In this document: in pieces, positions 25,430 through 33,310 of the stretch | Layout of the letters: the number at the start of each line of letters is the position of its first letter | Numbering within the stretch: the stretch's first letter is position 1 | DNA from: Flavobacteriia bacterium 40-80 | GTDB lineage: Bacteria > Bacteroidota > Bacteroidia > Flavobacteriales_D > Crocinitomicaceae | Direction: 5' to 3' | Length of the DNA stretch: 64,000 bases | NCBI GenBank assembly: GCA_001899145.1 | Contig: MKVF01000021.1 | Coordinates: 434,001-498,000, forward strand | The notes under the pieces: model-generated | What the model was told of the DNA's origin: nothing | What the model saw: the letters and a program-made list of their open reading frames with translations, nothing else | Databases searched by the model: none | Program-made: the position numbers and the translations under genes

Positions 25430-27118
25430 TTAATAAAGTGAAAAGTATTCTGCAATCGGACCTAACGCTAATGCAGGGAAGAATGCCAATGCTGCAATGA
25501 TGGCAATAACCGCAAACACCATTAAGCCAAATGTAGATGTGTCGGTTTTGAGTGTACCTGCACTTTCAGGAATGAATTTCTTTTCCGCCAGTAAACCTGC
25601 TATGGCAACGGGACCGATTATCGGAAGAAATCTGCCTAATAGTAATACAATCCCTGTTGATATGTTCCAGAATACGGTATTATCTCCCAAGCCTTCAAAA
25701 CCACTCCCGTTGTTGGCTGCCGATGAAGTATATTCGTAGAGCATTTCACTAAAACCGTGGAAGCCAGGATTGGCTAATGTTGCCGATGTATATTGTGGTA
25801 ATGCGGCTGCCAAAGCAGTTCCGACCAAAATAAGGAAAGGGTGTGCCAAAGCGATTATCATTGCTATTTTCATTTCTCTGGCTTCAATTTTCTTACCCAT
25901 AAATTCGGGTGTCCTACCCACCATCAATCCGCTGATGAATACCGCCAAAATGATAAAGATTAGAAAATTGAGTATGCCTGCTCCCGCACCTCCATAAAAG
26001 GCATTAATCATCATTGCCAACAATTCGTTCATACCGGACAATGGCATTGAACTATCGTGCATCGAATTGATACTGCCTGTAGAAATAACGGTAGTTACTA
26101 TGCTCCAGAAGCCGGACGCTGCTGCGCCCAAGCGGATTTCTTTCCCCTCCATTGCACCCAACGAGTTGTCAATTCCCATCTGTGTTATGGCAGGGTTTCC
26201 GTTCATTTCCATATTGATATTTGGAATTGCCAGCAAAAGAAATCCTACGGTCATTACCCCATACATCATCCAGGCAAACTTTCTCCTACGGATGAAAAAA
26301 CCGAAAGCAAATACCATTGCCATAGGAATGATAAACTGACCAAACATTTCAACCATATTGGTCAGGTATGAAGGGTTTTCTAATGGGTGAGCACCGTTAG
26401 CACCGAAAAAGCCACCTCCATTTGTACCAACGTGTTTGATAGGCACGAAAGCTGCAACCGGACCACGGCTCACCTGTACGGTATCGCCTTGTAGGTTGGT
26501 AATGGTATCTTTCCCATCAAATGTCATTGGCATACCTTCAAAAACAAAAATGGCAGCTAATACCAATGATATGGGCAATAGAATACGGGTACAGGATTTT
26601 AAAAAATAATTGTAAAAGTTGCCTAATTGAGTAGTTGATTTCTCCCGGAATGCTTTGAACACCACAACCGCTGCTGCCATACCTACACCCGCAGTTACAA
26701 ACTGGAGAAACATTAACCATATTTGTCCTAAATAACTGATACCTGTTTCGCCTGAATAGTGTTGCAGGTTACAGTTTACTAAAAATGAAATGGTGGTGTT
26801 AAACGCCAAATCTGCGGACTGGCTTGGATTACCATCGGGATTGAGCGGTAAACTTCCCATATTCATCAGTATTCCCATACTCATCAGAAACCAGAGCAGG
26901 TTAATGGTCAGCAAGGCTACCAAATGCTGTTTCCAGTTCATTTCATTATCAGGATTTATGCCTGATACTTTATAGAACAATCGCTCTATGGGATTAAATA
27001 CAGGGTCAAGAAAAGTTCTTTCACCTGCATATACTTTCGCGATGTATTTACCAAGGGGTATTGCCAGCAACAGCGTTACCCCGAACATTGCTATAATTCC
27101 TAAAATTTCTGTGTTCAT
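25430..27118 (-). CDS. kdpA: Potassium-transporting ATPase subunit A
   Basis: 562 residues, the potassium-channel-like subunit. About ten transmembrane helices and the four selectivity-filter-like loops can be seen: [29 protein letters not shown], and later GAG/GSGFEGL segments. The N-terminus [25 protein letters not shown] and PIERLFYK are typical. Normal length. The start ATG at 27118 follows the 41-residue membrane protein stop by 5 bp. Confidence 0.97.
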   Translation of the reverse strand: MNTEILGIIAMFGVTLLLAIPLGKYIAKVYAGERTFLDPVFNPIERLFYKVSGINPDNEMNWKQHLVALLTINLLWFLMSMGILMNMGSLPLNPDGNPSQSADLAFNTTISFLVNCNLQHYSGETGISYLGQIWLMFLQFVTAGVGMAAAVVVFKAFREKSTTQLGNFYNYFLKSCTRILLPISLVLAAIFVFEGMPMTFDGKDTITNLQGDTVQVSRGPVAAFVPIKHVGTNGGGFFGANGAHPLENPSYLTNMVEMFGQFIIPMAMVFAFGFFIRRRKFAWMMYGVMTVGFLLLAIPNINMEMNGNPAITQMGIDNSLGAMEGKEIRLGAAASGFWSIVTTVISTGSINSMHDSSMPLSGMNELLAMMINAFYGGAGAGILNFLIFIILAVFISGLMVGRTPEFMGKKIEAREMKIAMIIALAHPFLILVGTALAAALPQYTSATLANPGFHGFSEMLYEYTSSAANNGSGFEGLGDNTVFWNISTGIVLLLGRFLPIIGPVAIAGLLAEKKFIPESAGTLKTDTSTFGLMVFAVIAIIAALAFFPALALGPIAEYFSLY

Positions 27119-27123
27119 ATCTT

Positions 27124-27249
27124 TTAATTAAATATTAGTTTAATAAGCCATCCGAAAAGCATCACAAATCCGAAAACAACAAGAAATACAATGATAACTC
27201 TGCATATTTCTCGGACATCACTTCTAAAGCTTTTCATATTGTTTTTCAT
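27124..27249 (-). CDS. Single-pass 41-residue membrane protein in kdp operon
   Basis: A short gene: ATG at 27249, TAA at 27124-27126. The product has a charged start (MKNNMKSFRSDVREICR) and one hydrophobic helix (VIIVFLVVFGFVMLFGWLI). Its start overlaps the stop of the preceding small gene by one base and it ends 5 bp before kdpA, so it is translationally coupled. Unknown; possibly an accessory Kdp subunit. Confidence 0.65.
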   Translation of the reverse strand: MKNNMKSFRSDVREICRVIIVFLVVFGFVMLFGWLIKLIFN

Positions 27250-27350
27250 TAGAAAAGGATGTTTAATTTTATATATAGGAGGTATATAAAAGATATGAGC
27301 ACAAGTATCCAGAAGATGATTGTAAACACTTCTTTTATTTTTTTCCTCAT
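27249..27350 (-). CDS. Single-pass 33-residue membrane protein in kdp operon
   Basis: ATG at 27350, TAA at 27249-27251. Basic start (MRKKIKEVF) followed by one helix (TIIFWILVLISFIYLLYI). It lies between kdpF (28 bp) and the 41-residue membrane gene (one-base overlap). No family recognised. Spacing and coupling argue that it is real despite its size. Confidence 0.6.
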   Translation of the reverse strand: MRKKIKEVFTIIFWILVLISFIYLLYIKLNILF

Positions 27351-27378
27351 TTCCCGGTTTTTTTAATGGATGCTGTTT

Positions 27379-27456
27379 TTAAAATTTTTCTGGTTTAATC
27401 AGCACGTAGCACATATAGAAAAATACTGCAATGGCGATGATGAATAATGCTATCAT
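27379..27456 (-). CDS. kdpF: KdpF small subunit
   Basis: 25-residue single helix protein ending with the KdpF hallmark YVLIKPEKF (Y-x-L-x-x-P-E-K-F). It stabilises the KdpFABC complex in the inner membrane. The ATG overlaps the stop of the 128-residue gene (ATGA). Too short for most gene callers, but order and motif are convincing. Confidence 0.85.
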   Translation of the reverse strand: MIALFIIAIAVFFYMCYVLIKPEKF

Positions 27457-27839
27457 ATTTTTATTGTTTGAATGATGTTGTTTTGTTTTATATATACCAT
27501 CTGAAAAGATTTTGGAATTTCAGTATATAGTTGCTGCCACTGGTTTGTAGAACAACGTTTTCGTATGCCTTCAAATGAGCGTACAAATAGATTTTCAATA
27601 ATATACCTGATGTAGTCATTTCCTCTCTGATATATCCACCCAATGTATTTTATGTGTTTTGTAATTTTTGTAAATTCTCCCTTTTCGAGTAAGCATTTAA
27701 TCAGATTTACAACTGCCTGAAGAATACCAGCGAAGTTTTTATGAGCATACAGTTCCCTAATTTCATTGCTGATTTCTTTATGATGTTCAGCTAAATAAAC
27801 AGCCGCCCGGTCTTCATTGATTTTCTGTTTAGATTTCAT
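27453..27839 (-). CDS. Hypothetical helical protein of the kdp operon (paralogue A)
   Basis: 128 residues, soluble, all-helical, basic. Unrecognised. It shares a motif with the 98-residue protein two genes upstream: a helix followed by (K/R)G-(S/N)-x-Y-x-R-x-I-I-x-N-x-(F/L), here RGNDYIRYIIENLFV. The stop overlaps kdpF's start and its own start overlaps the stop of the 26-residue gene, so it is fully embedded in the operon. A regulatory or assembly role in Kdp is plausible but not shown. Confidence 0.65.
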   Translation of the reverse strand: MKSKQKINEDRAAVYLAEHHKEISNEIRELYAHKNFAGILQAVVNLIKCLLEKGEFTKITKHIKYIGWIYQRGNDYIRYIIENLFVRSFEGIRKRCSTNQWQQLYTEIPKSFQMVYIKQNNIIQTIKI

Positions 27840-27916
27840 ATCTTTTCAAATAATCTGATTAGTAAAAAAAAGAATGCGAAAAGTGCTACACCTACGATTA
27901 TTAATAGTATTACCAT
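27836..27916 (-). CDS. 26-residue membrane peptide in kdp operon
   Basis: ATG at 27916, TGA at 27836-27838 overlapping the start of the 128-residue gene (ATGA). The product is almost all hydrophobic (VILLIIVGVALFAFFFLLI) and ends RLFEKI, somewhat like KdpF in size and end. It could be a second KdpF-like subunit. It follows the 98-residue gene by 14 bp. Confidence 0.55.
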   Translation of the reverse strand: MVILLIIVGVALFAFFFLLIRLFEKI

Positions 27917-27930
27917 TGTTTGTATAGTTA

Positions 27931-28227
27931 TTAAATTCCTGATGAATAGATTTGCCTGCAATACTCTTGTTTGAGCTGTCCGGGAAACAAGATGAGATAT
28001 TCTTTACCCCAACTGTAATTCATTTCGAGCAGTTGGGTTAAGGGAAGAATAAATGTGTTGGAAATGATTGTGCGCGTATAGTTGCTCCCTTTCTGAAATA
28101 ATTGTTCGGCTTTACCAAACAGGTTTACAACTTTTTTCTTTTGCCCCTTAAAGATGGCATCGAGGGCTTCAACCTCTAATTGTTGAATTTTTTGAAATTC
28201 GCTTTTTTGTTCGTGTTCCGTTGTCAT
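27931..28227 (-). CDS. Hypothetical helical protein of the kdp operon (paralogue B)
   Basis: 98 residues, first gene of the kdp operon. It has an acidic helical N-terminus (EQKSEFQKIQQLEVEALDAI) and the shared motif KGSNYTRTIISNTFI seen also in the 128-residue protein, so the two are probably paralogues. No known domain. Because it leads the operon, upstream of the structural genes and 162 bp from the divergent terminator of the regulator, it may be part of potassium-responsive control. Confidence 0.6.
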   Translation of the reverse strand: MTTEHEQKSEFQKIQQLEVEALDAIFKGQKKKVVNLFGKAEQLFQKGSNYTRTIISNTFILPLTQLLEMNYSWGKEYLILFPGQLKQEYCRQIYSSGI

Positions 28228-28292
28228 AAGAATATTTTATTTATATTCTTCTTATGCCAATTTCTATTCCACCAGAACCAAAAATATTTTAA

Positions 28293-28332
28293 TATATTGA
28301 TTTTGAATTATTTAACATATAAAATCAATATA
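28293..28332. promoter_or_regulatory. 12-bp inverted repeat upstream of kdp: candidate activator site
   Basis: TATATTGATTTT (28293-28304) and AAAATCAATATA (28321-28332) are perfect inverted copies 16 bp apart, located 66-105 bp upstream of the first kdp gene. Position and form fit an enhancer-type site for the NtrC-type regulator encoded next door. I did not find a convincing -24/-12 promoter; TTGGCAT near 28247 lacks a matching -12 GC. Confidence 0.45.
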
Positions 28333-28335
28333 GGG

Positions 28336-28365
28336 AAAATAAAAAACCCTTTCGTTTTGAAAGGG
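28336..28365 (-). terminator. Terminator of the response-regulator gene
   Basis: Stem CCCTTTC/GAAAGGG (28347-28365) followed on the minus strand by TTTTTTATTTT. The right half (CGTTTTGAAAGGGT) is repeated at 28376-28389, giving a second, incomplete copy directly behind the stop codon. Confidence 0.8.
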
Positions 28366-28388
28366 TAAATACTATCGTTTTGAAAGGG

Positions 28389-29735
28389 TTATTTTATATG
28401 GTACTCGTCAATCTTCCGGTATAGAGTAGTTAAGGCAATATTGAGCAGTTTTGCTGTTTCTGTTTTATTGCCATTGGTATAGTTCAACACTTTTTGAATA
28501 TGAACTTTTTCTACGCTTGCAAGTTCAAAGGCAGATAGTGTTTTTTCACGGTTATCTAAAGTGCCAAGACGTTGTAGTTCCAATGGCAGACTATCTTCTT
28601 CTAATTCTGTATTACCTGTAAGTATTACGCTACGCTCAATTACGTTTTTGAGTTCTCTGATATTGCCTTTCCACGTATGTTGTTTCAGTGCTTCGAGATA
28701 GTTTTTTGAAATGGTATTGATTTTTTTGTTCGTCTTATTTGTAAATGTGCGAAGAAAGAATATCGCCAGTTCTTCTATATCAATAACCCGTTCTCTGAGT
28801 GGGGGTAGTGAAATCTGAAAGACGGCAATTCGGTAAAACAAATCTTCACGGAAGTGTCCTTCCTCTACTTCTTGTTGTAAATTTCTATTAGTGGCAGCAA
28901 TAATACGGACGTTTACCTTGGTTGGTTTACTATCACCTACTTTTAGAAATTCTCCTGTTTCTAAAACCCGTAAGAGCTTTGCCTGTAAATCTAAAGGCAT
29001 TTCACCAATTTCATCTAAGAAAACCGTCCCGTGGTTTGCTTCCTCAAAAATTCCTTTACTATCCTTTACCGCACCTGTGAACGCACCTGCTTTATGCCCG
29101 AATAATTCATTTTCCAACAATTCTTTGCTAAACGCAGAACAATTTACGGCTACAAAATTCTGTTTGTTCCTATTACTCGCATTGTGAATGGCTTGTGCAA
29201 AAACCTCCTTACCCGTTCCGGTTTCTCCGGTAAGCAAAACGGTTGTTTCACTATCTGCCACTTTTTTGGCGGCATCAATGGAAGCACCAAGCGTTTTGGA
29301 TTTTCCGATGATGTTATCAAAGGAATATTTATTGCCTAACAGCTTTTCTAACTGCATTACCCGTTTGGAGAGTGTTACTTTTTCGGTTGCTTTATAGAGC
29401 AGGGGAATGATTTTGTTATTGTCATCGCCTTTGGTAATGTAATCAAAAGCTCCGTTTTTCATTGCCTGAACGCCATCTGCAATATTGCCGTAGGCAGTGA
29501 GTAATATGATTTCTACTGAGGGATATTTCTCTTTGATATTTTTAGTGGCTTCAACACCGCTTCCGTCTGGTAGTTTTACATCGCATATCACGGCATCAAC
29601 ATCAGCTGTTTCCAGTTTTTTTAAACCGCTTTTGATGTCGCCTGCTTGTAGCACGTCAAACCCTTCCAACGTAATGATTTTGGAAAGCAGGGTTCTTATT
29701 TTTTCTTCGTCATCTATGATTAAAACTTTGCTCAC
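28389..29735 (-). CDS. Sigma-54-dependent response regulator (NtrC family)
   Basis: 448 residues. Receiver domain with phospho-acceptor Asp52 (VICDVKLPDGSG) and the acidic pair DDE at 8-10, then an AAA+ domain with Walker A GETGTGKE, the GAFTGA loop that contacts sigma-54, and Walker B-type VFLDEIGEM, and a Fis-type helix-turn-helix at the C-terminus (KTETAKLLNIALTTLYRKI). It sits directly upstream of the kdp operon in the same direction and is the natural partner of the histidine kinase at its end, replacing the OmpR-type KdpE used by proteobacteria. This predicts sigma-54 control of kdp. Confidence 0.9.
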   Translation of the reverse strand: MSKVLIIDDEEKIRTLLSKIITLEGFDVLQAGDIKSGLKKLETADVDAVICDVKLPDGSGVEATKNIKEKYPSVEIILLTAYGNIADGVQAMKNGAFDYITKGDDNNKIIPLLYKATEKVTLSKRVMQLEKLLGNKYSFDNIIGKSKTLGASIDAAKKVADSETTVLLTGETGTGKEVFAQAIHNASNRNKQNFVAVNCSAFSKELLENELFGHKAGAFTGAVKDSKGIFEEANHGTVFLDEIGEMPLDLQAKLLRVLETGEFLKVGDSKPTKVNVRIIAATNRNLQQEVEEGHFREDLFYRIAVFQISLPPLRERVIDIEELAIFFLRTFTNKTNKKINTISKNYLEALKQHTWKGNIRELKNVIERSVILTGNTELEEDSLPLELQRLGTLDNREKTLSAFELASVEKVHIQKVLNYTNGNKTETAKLLNIALTTLYRKIDEYHIK

Positions 29736-29795
29736 GGTATGAAATTTATAGGGTAAATTTAGTAATTAAAATATTGGGTAATGCTTATGGTTTCT

Positions 29796-31013
29796 TCAAT
29801 TTATATACTTATCCACGGCTTTATCTAATTCCTCGCTAATCACTTTGGCGTAAATCTGCGTAATGCCGATATCTGAATGGTCTAACAGCTTTGAAACATA
29901 TTCAATGCGCATACCGTTGTTAAGAGCATTTGTAGCGAATGTATGACGGCTTAAATGGAATGATAACGAAAAAGGCAATTCCATATCCTTACCTATTCTT
30001 CTTAACTTCTGACCGCATAGAATGTTTTTTGCATTGATGATATGTGCCTGATAATCGGTATCGGTATCAAATCTTTCTACATCTTCCAATATCGGGAAAA
30101 CAAAATCACTTGATTGTGATATAGCTGTTTTGTACTGGTTCAGAATATCTATTGCCGTCTGGCCGATTTTAAAACTGTGGGTTCTTCCTGTTTTGCGAAT
30201 GGTTTTTGTAATGCGTTGCTCTTTTTCATTATAGTTTTCCCATTTCAAGCTCACTACATCACTAAAACGTAAGCCACCTGCATACACCGAAAAAATGAAC
30301 ATATCTCTAAAGACTTCGTCTTTTCCTGTGTATTCGATTTTAAAATTGCGTAACTTTTCTACTTGTTCTTTGCTCAAAAATAATCGTTTGCCTTTATCAC
30401 GTTTTACACGAACTTTTGAAAACGGATAAATGTTTTCTTCAATTACATCTTCCCTTTGAGCATCACGAAACATTACGGATAAAATCAATAAAGAATAGTG
30501 TACCGTAGTTGCTCCATTTTTCAAATTGTTAGACATATAATTGATATAGTCTTTCAGCATCGTAACAGTAATATCATCGAAATAAATATCCCTGTGTCCA
30601 ATGAATTTTTCAAACTTGGCTACATACTGTTTGTAATTTTTATAGGTGGCAACTGATACCGTTCCTTTGATACGCTCGCAACGATTGTAAGCATATTCAA
30701 AGAAGTTTGCCATATCCTTACCTTTTATTGCTTCTTTGAGTTTTCGGGCTGATACGGATTTTCTTTTGCGTTCGTGGTCTGCAACTGTTCCTTCGGCATC
30801 GGCAATTTTCTGGGCAAGAAAGGCGTTCATTCTCGCACTATTGGTGTGGTTCTTCTTTATCTTCTGTTTGTCATCGTCCCATTCGTTGTGCTTCAGCTTT
30901 ACGCCTGTGGCAACAAATTTGGCTTTTCTATCTTTTATAAGTCTTATGTATAAAGGGCTATGACCTGTTTTGTCTTCTTGGTTTGTCCGAAGCACTAATT
31001 TTATCGAAGCCAT
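29796..31013 (-). CDS. Tyrosine recombinase (island integrase)
   Basis: 405-residue site-specific recombinase of the Bacteroidota mobile-element type. The N-terminus has the Arm-DNA-binding domain (SIKLVLRTNQEDKTGHSPLY), then a SAM-like core-binding domain (about 105-205) and a catalytic domain with Arg in YAGGLRFSD, HLSRH (His-x-x-Arg), the second His in LLDHSD and the nucleophile Tyr388 in ITQIYAKV. It lies 236 bp inside the right core repeat and reads inward, as island integrases do. It lacks the extra helix insertion of integron integrases and belongs to the island, not to the cassette array. Confidence 0.92.
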   Translation of the reverse strand: MASIKLVLRTNQEDKTGHSPLYIRLIKDRKAKFVATGVKLKHNEWDDDKQKIKKNHTNSARMNAFLAQKIADAEGTVADHERKRKSVSARKLKEAIKGKDMANFFEYAYNRCERIKGTVSVATYKNYKQYVAKFEKFIGHRDIYFDDITVTMLKDYINYMSNNLKNGATTVHYSLLILSVMFRDAQREDVIEENIYPFSKVRVKRDKGKRLFLSKEQVEKLRNFKIEYTGKDEVFRDMFIFSVYAGGLRFSDVVSLKWENYNEKEQRITKTIRKTGRTHSFKIGQTAIDILNQYKTAISQSSDFVFPILEDVERFDTDTDYQAHIINAKNILCGQKLRRIGKDMELPFSLSFHLSRHTFATNALNNGMRIEYVSKLLDHSDIGITQIYAKVISEELDKAVDKYIN

Positions 31014-31111
31014 AAGAAAAAGTATTATATTTGTTGTACTAAAAAAACAATCGAGTGCAAAACGATGAAACCCTTTATAAATCAGCTATTTCAAAGCGGT
31101 GCAACCTGATA

Positions 31112-31138
31112 CAAAGGTACAACATTTGGTACAACAAA
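31112..31138 (-). promoter_or_regulatory. Possible integrase promoter overlapping arm repeats
   Basis: On the minus strand TACCTTTG (31119-31112) matches the TAnnTTTG -7 box; an upstream TTTG (31138-31135) is only 15 bp away instead of the usual 19-21. The box overlaps the GGTACAACA repeats, so recombinase binding could repress its own gene. Confidence 0.35.
31116..31136 (+). repeat. Candidate integrase arm-type repeats, right end
   Basis: Two direct copies of GGTACAACA separated by three bases. The same motif occurs at the left end (5758-5776). A reverse copy (GTTGTACT) is at 31034-31041. Confidence 0.5.
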
Positions 31139-31248
31139 CCTAACATTTCGTTGCGTTTTTTTGCATTATTTCGCTCTTTATAATTTTATAACTTATTGAT
31201 AATTATGTATTTAAATGCAAAAAGCTACATACGATTTAATACTTTTAA

Positions 31249-31373
31249 TAACAAGGTATTGCCAAAAGCGGGGCTGAAGCGCAAGAATGAACTTGTGTAC
31301 TTCTATCAACTTTGTGCTTCAGCCGAACTGAAGTGCTTCGATTCCCGCCTTCGGCAATACCCTGACCGTTAGC
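31249..31373 (+). repeat. attC-like element 3, right part, beginning with the right direct repeat (attR core)
   Basis: TAACAAGGTATT (31249-31260) is the island's right repeat; it continues as the rest of the interrupted palindrome, GCCAAAAGCGGGGC ... CCCGCC..GGCAATACC, ending GTTAGC at 31368-31373. The island-derived copy restores TAAC, so this side still looks like a nearly complete element. Confidence 0.75.
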
Positions 31374-31426
31374 TGTCATTGTATAACAACACCGTACAAA
31401 AGAATATAACATCAAAACTAAAACTT

Positions 31427-31966
31427 ATGACAAAAGATGATCAAATTGAAATTCCATTGAGCAAACAGAAAATGATTTTGACATTTTTAGGTTCCATCGT
31501 TTTTGTTGGACTTGGAATATGGTTTTTAATAAATCCACCGAAAATTAGCAATCCAATCTTAGGTAACCCGACACTAATTTTCATAGTTGGACTTGCTTCA
31601 ATTTTGTTTTTTGGCCTTGTAGCAGTAACAATATTTCGTAAATTTTCAGATAAAAAAACAGGTCTTATAATTAACAGTCAAGGAATAACTGACAATTCAA
31701 GCGGTGTTTCAGCAGGGTTAATTCCATGGAAAGACATTCAAGAAATAAAAGTTTCACAAGTTATGAGCCAAAAGTTTTTAATGTTTATTGTTAGTAATCC
31801 ACAAGACTATATAGACAAAGTAACAAATCCATTTAAACGAAATGCTATGAAAATGAATTATAAAAGTTATGGTTCTCCTATAAGTATTTCATCTAACGCA
31901 TTACAAACAAACTTTGATGATTTACAAAAGTTATTGATTGAAAAAATGAAACAATACAAATCATAA
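31427..31966 (+). CDS. STM3941-like membrane protein (cassette cargo)
   Basis: 179 residues from the ATG at 31427; an in-frame extension to 31379 begins directly behind the repeat and is less likely. Two transmembrane helices (about 16-36 and 48-68) are followed by a cytosolic domain with TGLIINSQGITDNSSG and IPWKDIQEIKV, the pattern of STM3941-family and PH-like bacterial proteins. Function unknown. Sole gene between elements 3 and 4. The head of this cassette (GTTAGCTGT) is complementary to the left edge of element 4 (ACAGCTAAC). Confidence 0.75.
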   Translation: MTKDDQIEIPLSKQKMILTFLGSIVFVGLGIWFLINPPKISNPILGNPTLIFIVGLASILFFGLVAVTIFRKFSDKKTGLIINSQGITDNSSGVSAGLIPWKDIQEIKVSQVMSQKFLMFIVSNPQDYIDKVTNPFKRNAMKMNYKSYGSPISISSNALQTNFDDLQKLLIEKMKQYKS

Positions 31967-31978
31967 AAACAACGAACA

Positions 31979-32170
31979 GCTAACATGGGATTGGCGCAAT
32001 AGCGGGTTAAGTGCTAAGTTGAAGTTTGTGCTTCGTAATCCGCAAAAGTCAATTTTATTGGCTTTTTTTCATAATTTAGCAAATAGACATTGGCTTTTGC
32101 TACGTGTCGTCTAAATCGAAACTTTCCGCTTCAATTTCCGCCACTGACGCCAAGCCCCGAAACGTTATCG
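31979..32170 (+). repeat. attC-like element 4 (long form)
   Basis: 192 bp from GCTAAC to GTTATCG, the longest copy, with inner stem GGGATTGGCGCAATAGCGG / CCGCCACTGACGCCAAGCCCC (each about 20 bases, gapped). The longer loop recalls the size variation of attC sites. Confidence 0.7.
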
Positions 32171-32225
32171 GTCAGCTTAAAAGACGACAGTGCATAAAAC
32201 AAACAGACGACAATAAATAGAAAAT

Positions 32226-33143
32226 ATGATACCAGACTACCAATCGCTAATGCTTCCATTACTTAAACTTGTTTCAGACAGACAGGAACACAAATACAGA
32301 GACCTAATTGAAAATTTGGCGACCGAGTTTCAAGTAACTGACGAAGAAAGAAAAGAACTTTTGGCAAGTGGCAACCAAGCAATTTTTGACAACAGAGTTG
32401 GTTGGGCAAAAACGTATTTAAAAAAAGCTGGACTACTTGACTCTCCTAAACGTGCGACTTTTGTAATTACTCAAATCGGACTTGACACGTTAAAGAAAAA
32501 TCCTGACCGCATTGACGCAAAATATTTAAGACAATTCCCTGCATTTTTAGAGTTTCAAAATGCTTCACGTAACGACAACGAAGCTGAAGAAGAAACTATA
32601 ATCGTAGAGACCAATGAACAAACCCCTGAAGAAAATCTGGACAAGGCTTATCAACGAATTAGAAAATCATTAGCATCAGAACTGCTTAACAAAGTGGTTG
32701 ACTTATCGCCAACATTTTTTGAAAGACTTGTAGTTGAACTTTTAGTAAAAATGGGTTACGGTGGTTCAATTAAGGACGCAGGAAAAGCAATTGGAAAAAG
32801 TGGTGACGAAGGAATTGATGGAACAATAAAAGAAGACAAACTCGGACTTGACATTATTTACGTTCAAGCAAAACGTTGGAGACCTGGCAATGTAGTTGGA
32901 CGACCTGAACTTCACAAATTCGTTGGTGCGTTGGCTGGACAAGGTGCGAAGAAGGGTATTTTTATTACGACATCGAATTTCACTAAGGAAGCGTTGGACT
33001 ACACACCAAAAAATGAAACTAAGATTGTTCTCATAGACGGTGAACAATTGGCTCAACTAATGATTGACTACAATCTTGGTTGCACGACACAACAGATTTA
33101 CGAACTTAAAAAAATTGACAGTGACTACTTTGGCGAAGAGTAA
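32226..33143 (+). CDS. mrr: Mrr-type restriction endonuclease
   Basis: 305 residues. The N-terminal winged-helix DNA-binding domain (Mrr_N, about 1-95) begins IPDYQSLMLPLLKLVSDRQEH; the C-terminal PD-(D/E)xK domain (about 150-290) shows the family motif GDEGIDG with Asp198 and the Q-x-K motif Gln214/Lys216 in YVQAKRW. Mrr enzymes cut methylated DNA or DNA modified by foreign methylases and so act in defence. Catalytic residues are intact. It is a complete one-gene cassette between elements 4 and 5; both ends show head-tail complementarity (ACCGATAAC with GTTATCGGT). Confidence 0.92.
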   Translation: MIPDYQSLMLPLLKLVSDRQEHKYRDLIENLATEFQVTDEERKELLASGNQAIFDNRVGWAKTYLKKAGLLDSPKRATFVITQIGLDTLKKNPDRIDAKYLRQFPAFLEFQNASRNDNEAEEETIIVETNEQTPEENLDKAYQRIRKSLASELLNKVVDLSPTFFERLVVELLVKMGYGGSIKDAGKAIGKSGDEGIDGTIKEDKLGLDIIYVQAKRWRPGNVVGRPELHKFVGALAGQGAKKGIFITTSNFTKEALDYTPKNETKIVLIDGEQLAQLMIDYNLGCTTQQIYELKKIDSDYFGEE

Positions 33144-33171
33144 CATTAACGACAGACGAGAAAGCCGAACC

Positions 33172-33301
33172 GATAACAACGGGTTTAAGAAATTGGCGGT
33201 GACGTCCTTAAATGGAGCTTTGTGCTTCGTATCAAGTGTAGTGCTGGCAGACAGTTTTGTGCTCCGAAATCGCCAACTTCTTAAACCCGAAAAACGTTAG
33301 C
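33172..33301 (+). repeat. attC-like element 5
   Basis: 130 bp from GATAAC to GTTAGC, inner stem GGGTTTAAGAAATTGGCG / CGCCAACTTCTTAAACCC. Confidence 0.75.
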
Positions 33302-33310
33302 AGTAACTTT

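Larger units (their letters stand above)
5697..31260 (+). mobile_element. 25.6 kb integrative island carrying IetAS-like and Kdp modules
   Basis: Bounded by 12-bp direct repeats and inserted in an attC-like element of the cassette array. A tyrosine recombinase of the Bacteroidota mobile-element type lies next to the right end and reads inward. Other element-type genes are a VapE-type primase-helicase, an excisionase-like helix-turn-helix protein and an RteC-like protein. Cargo: phage-like small genes (6039-8134), AAA ATPase plus subtilase (10054-13515), a UPF0339 protein and a full kdp operon. No relaxase, coupling protein or conjugation genes are visible, so it is either mobilised in trans or a satellite-like integrative element. 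Both ends carry GGTACAACA repeats, candidate recombinase arm sites. Confidence 0.85.

Noticed and set aside
28240-28260. Sigma-54 promoter upstream of kdp (TTGGCAT)
   Set aside because: The -12 GC is not at the required spacing; neither of two alignments fits, so the site is not listed as a promoter.
29796-31013. Tyrosine recombinase considered as the integron integrase of the cassette array
   Set aside because: It has the Arm-DNA-binding and SAM-like domains of Bacteroidota island integrases, no IntI-specific insertion, and lies within the direct repeats of the island.
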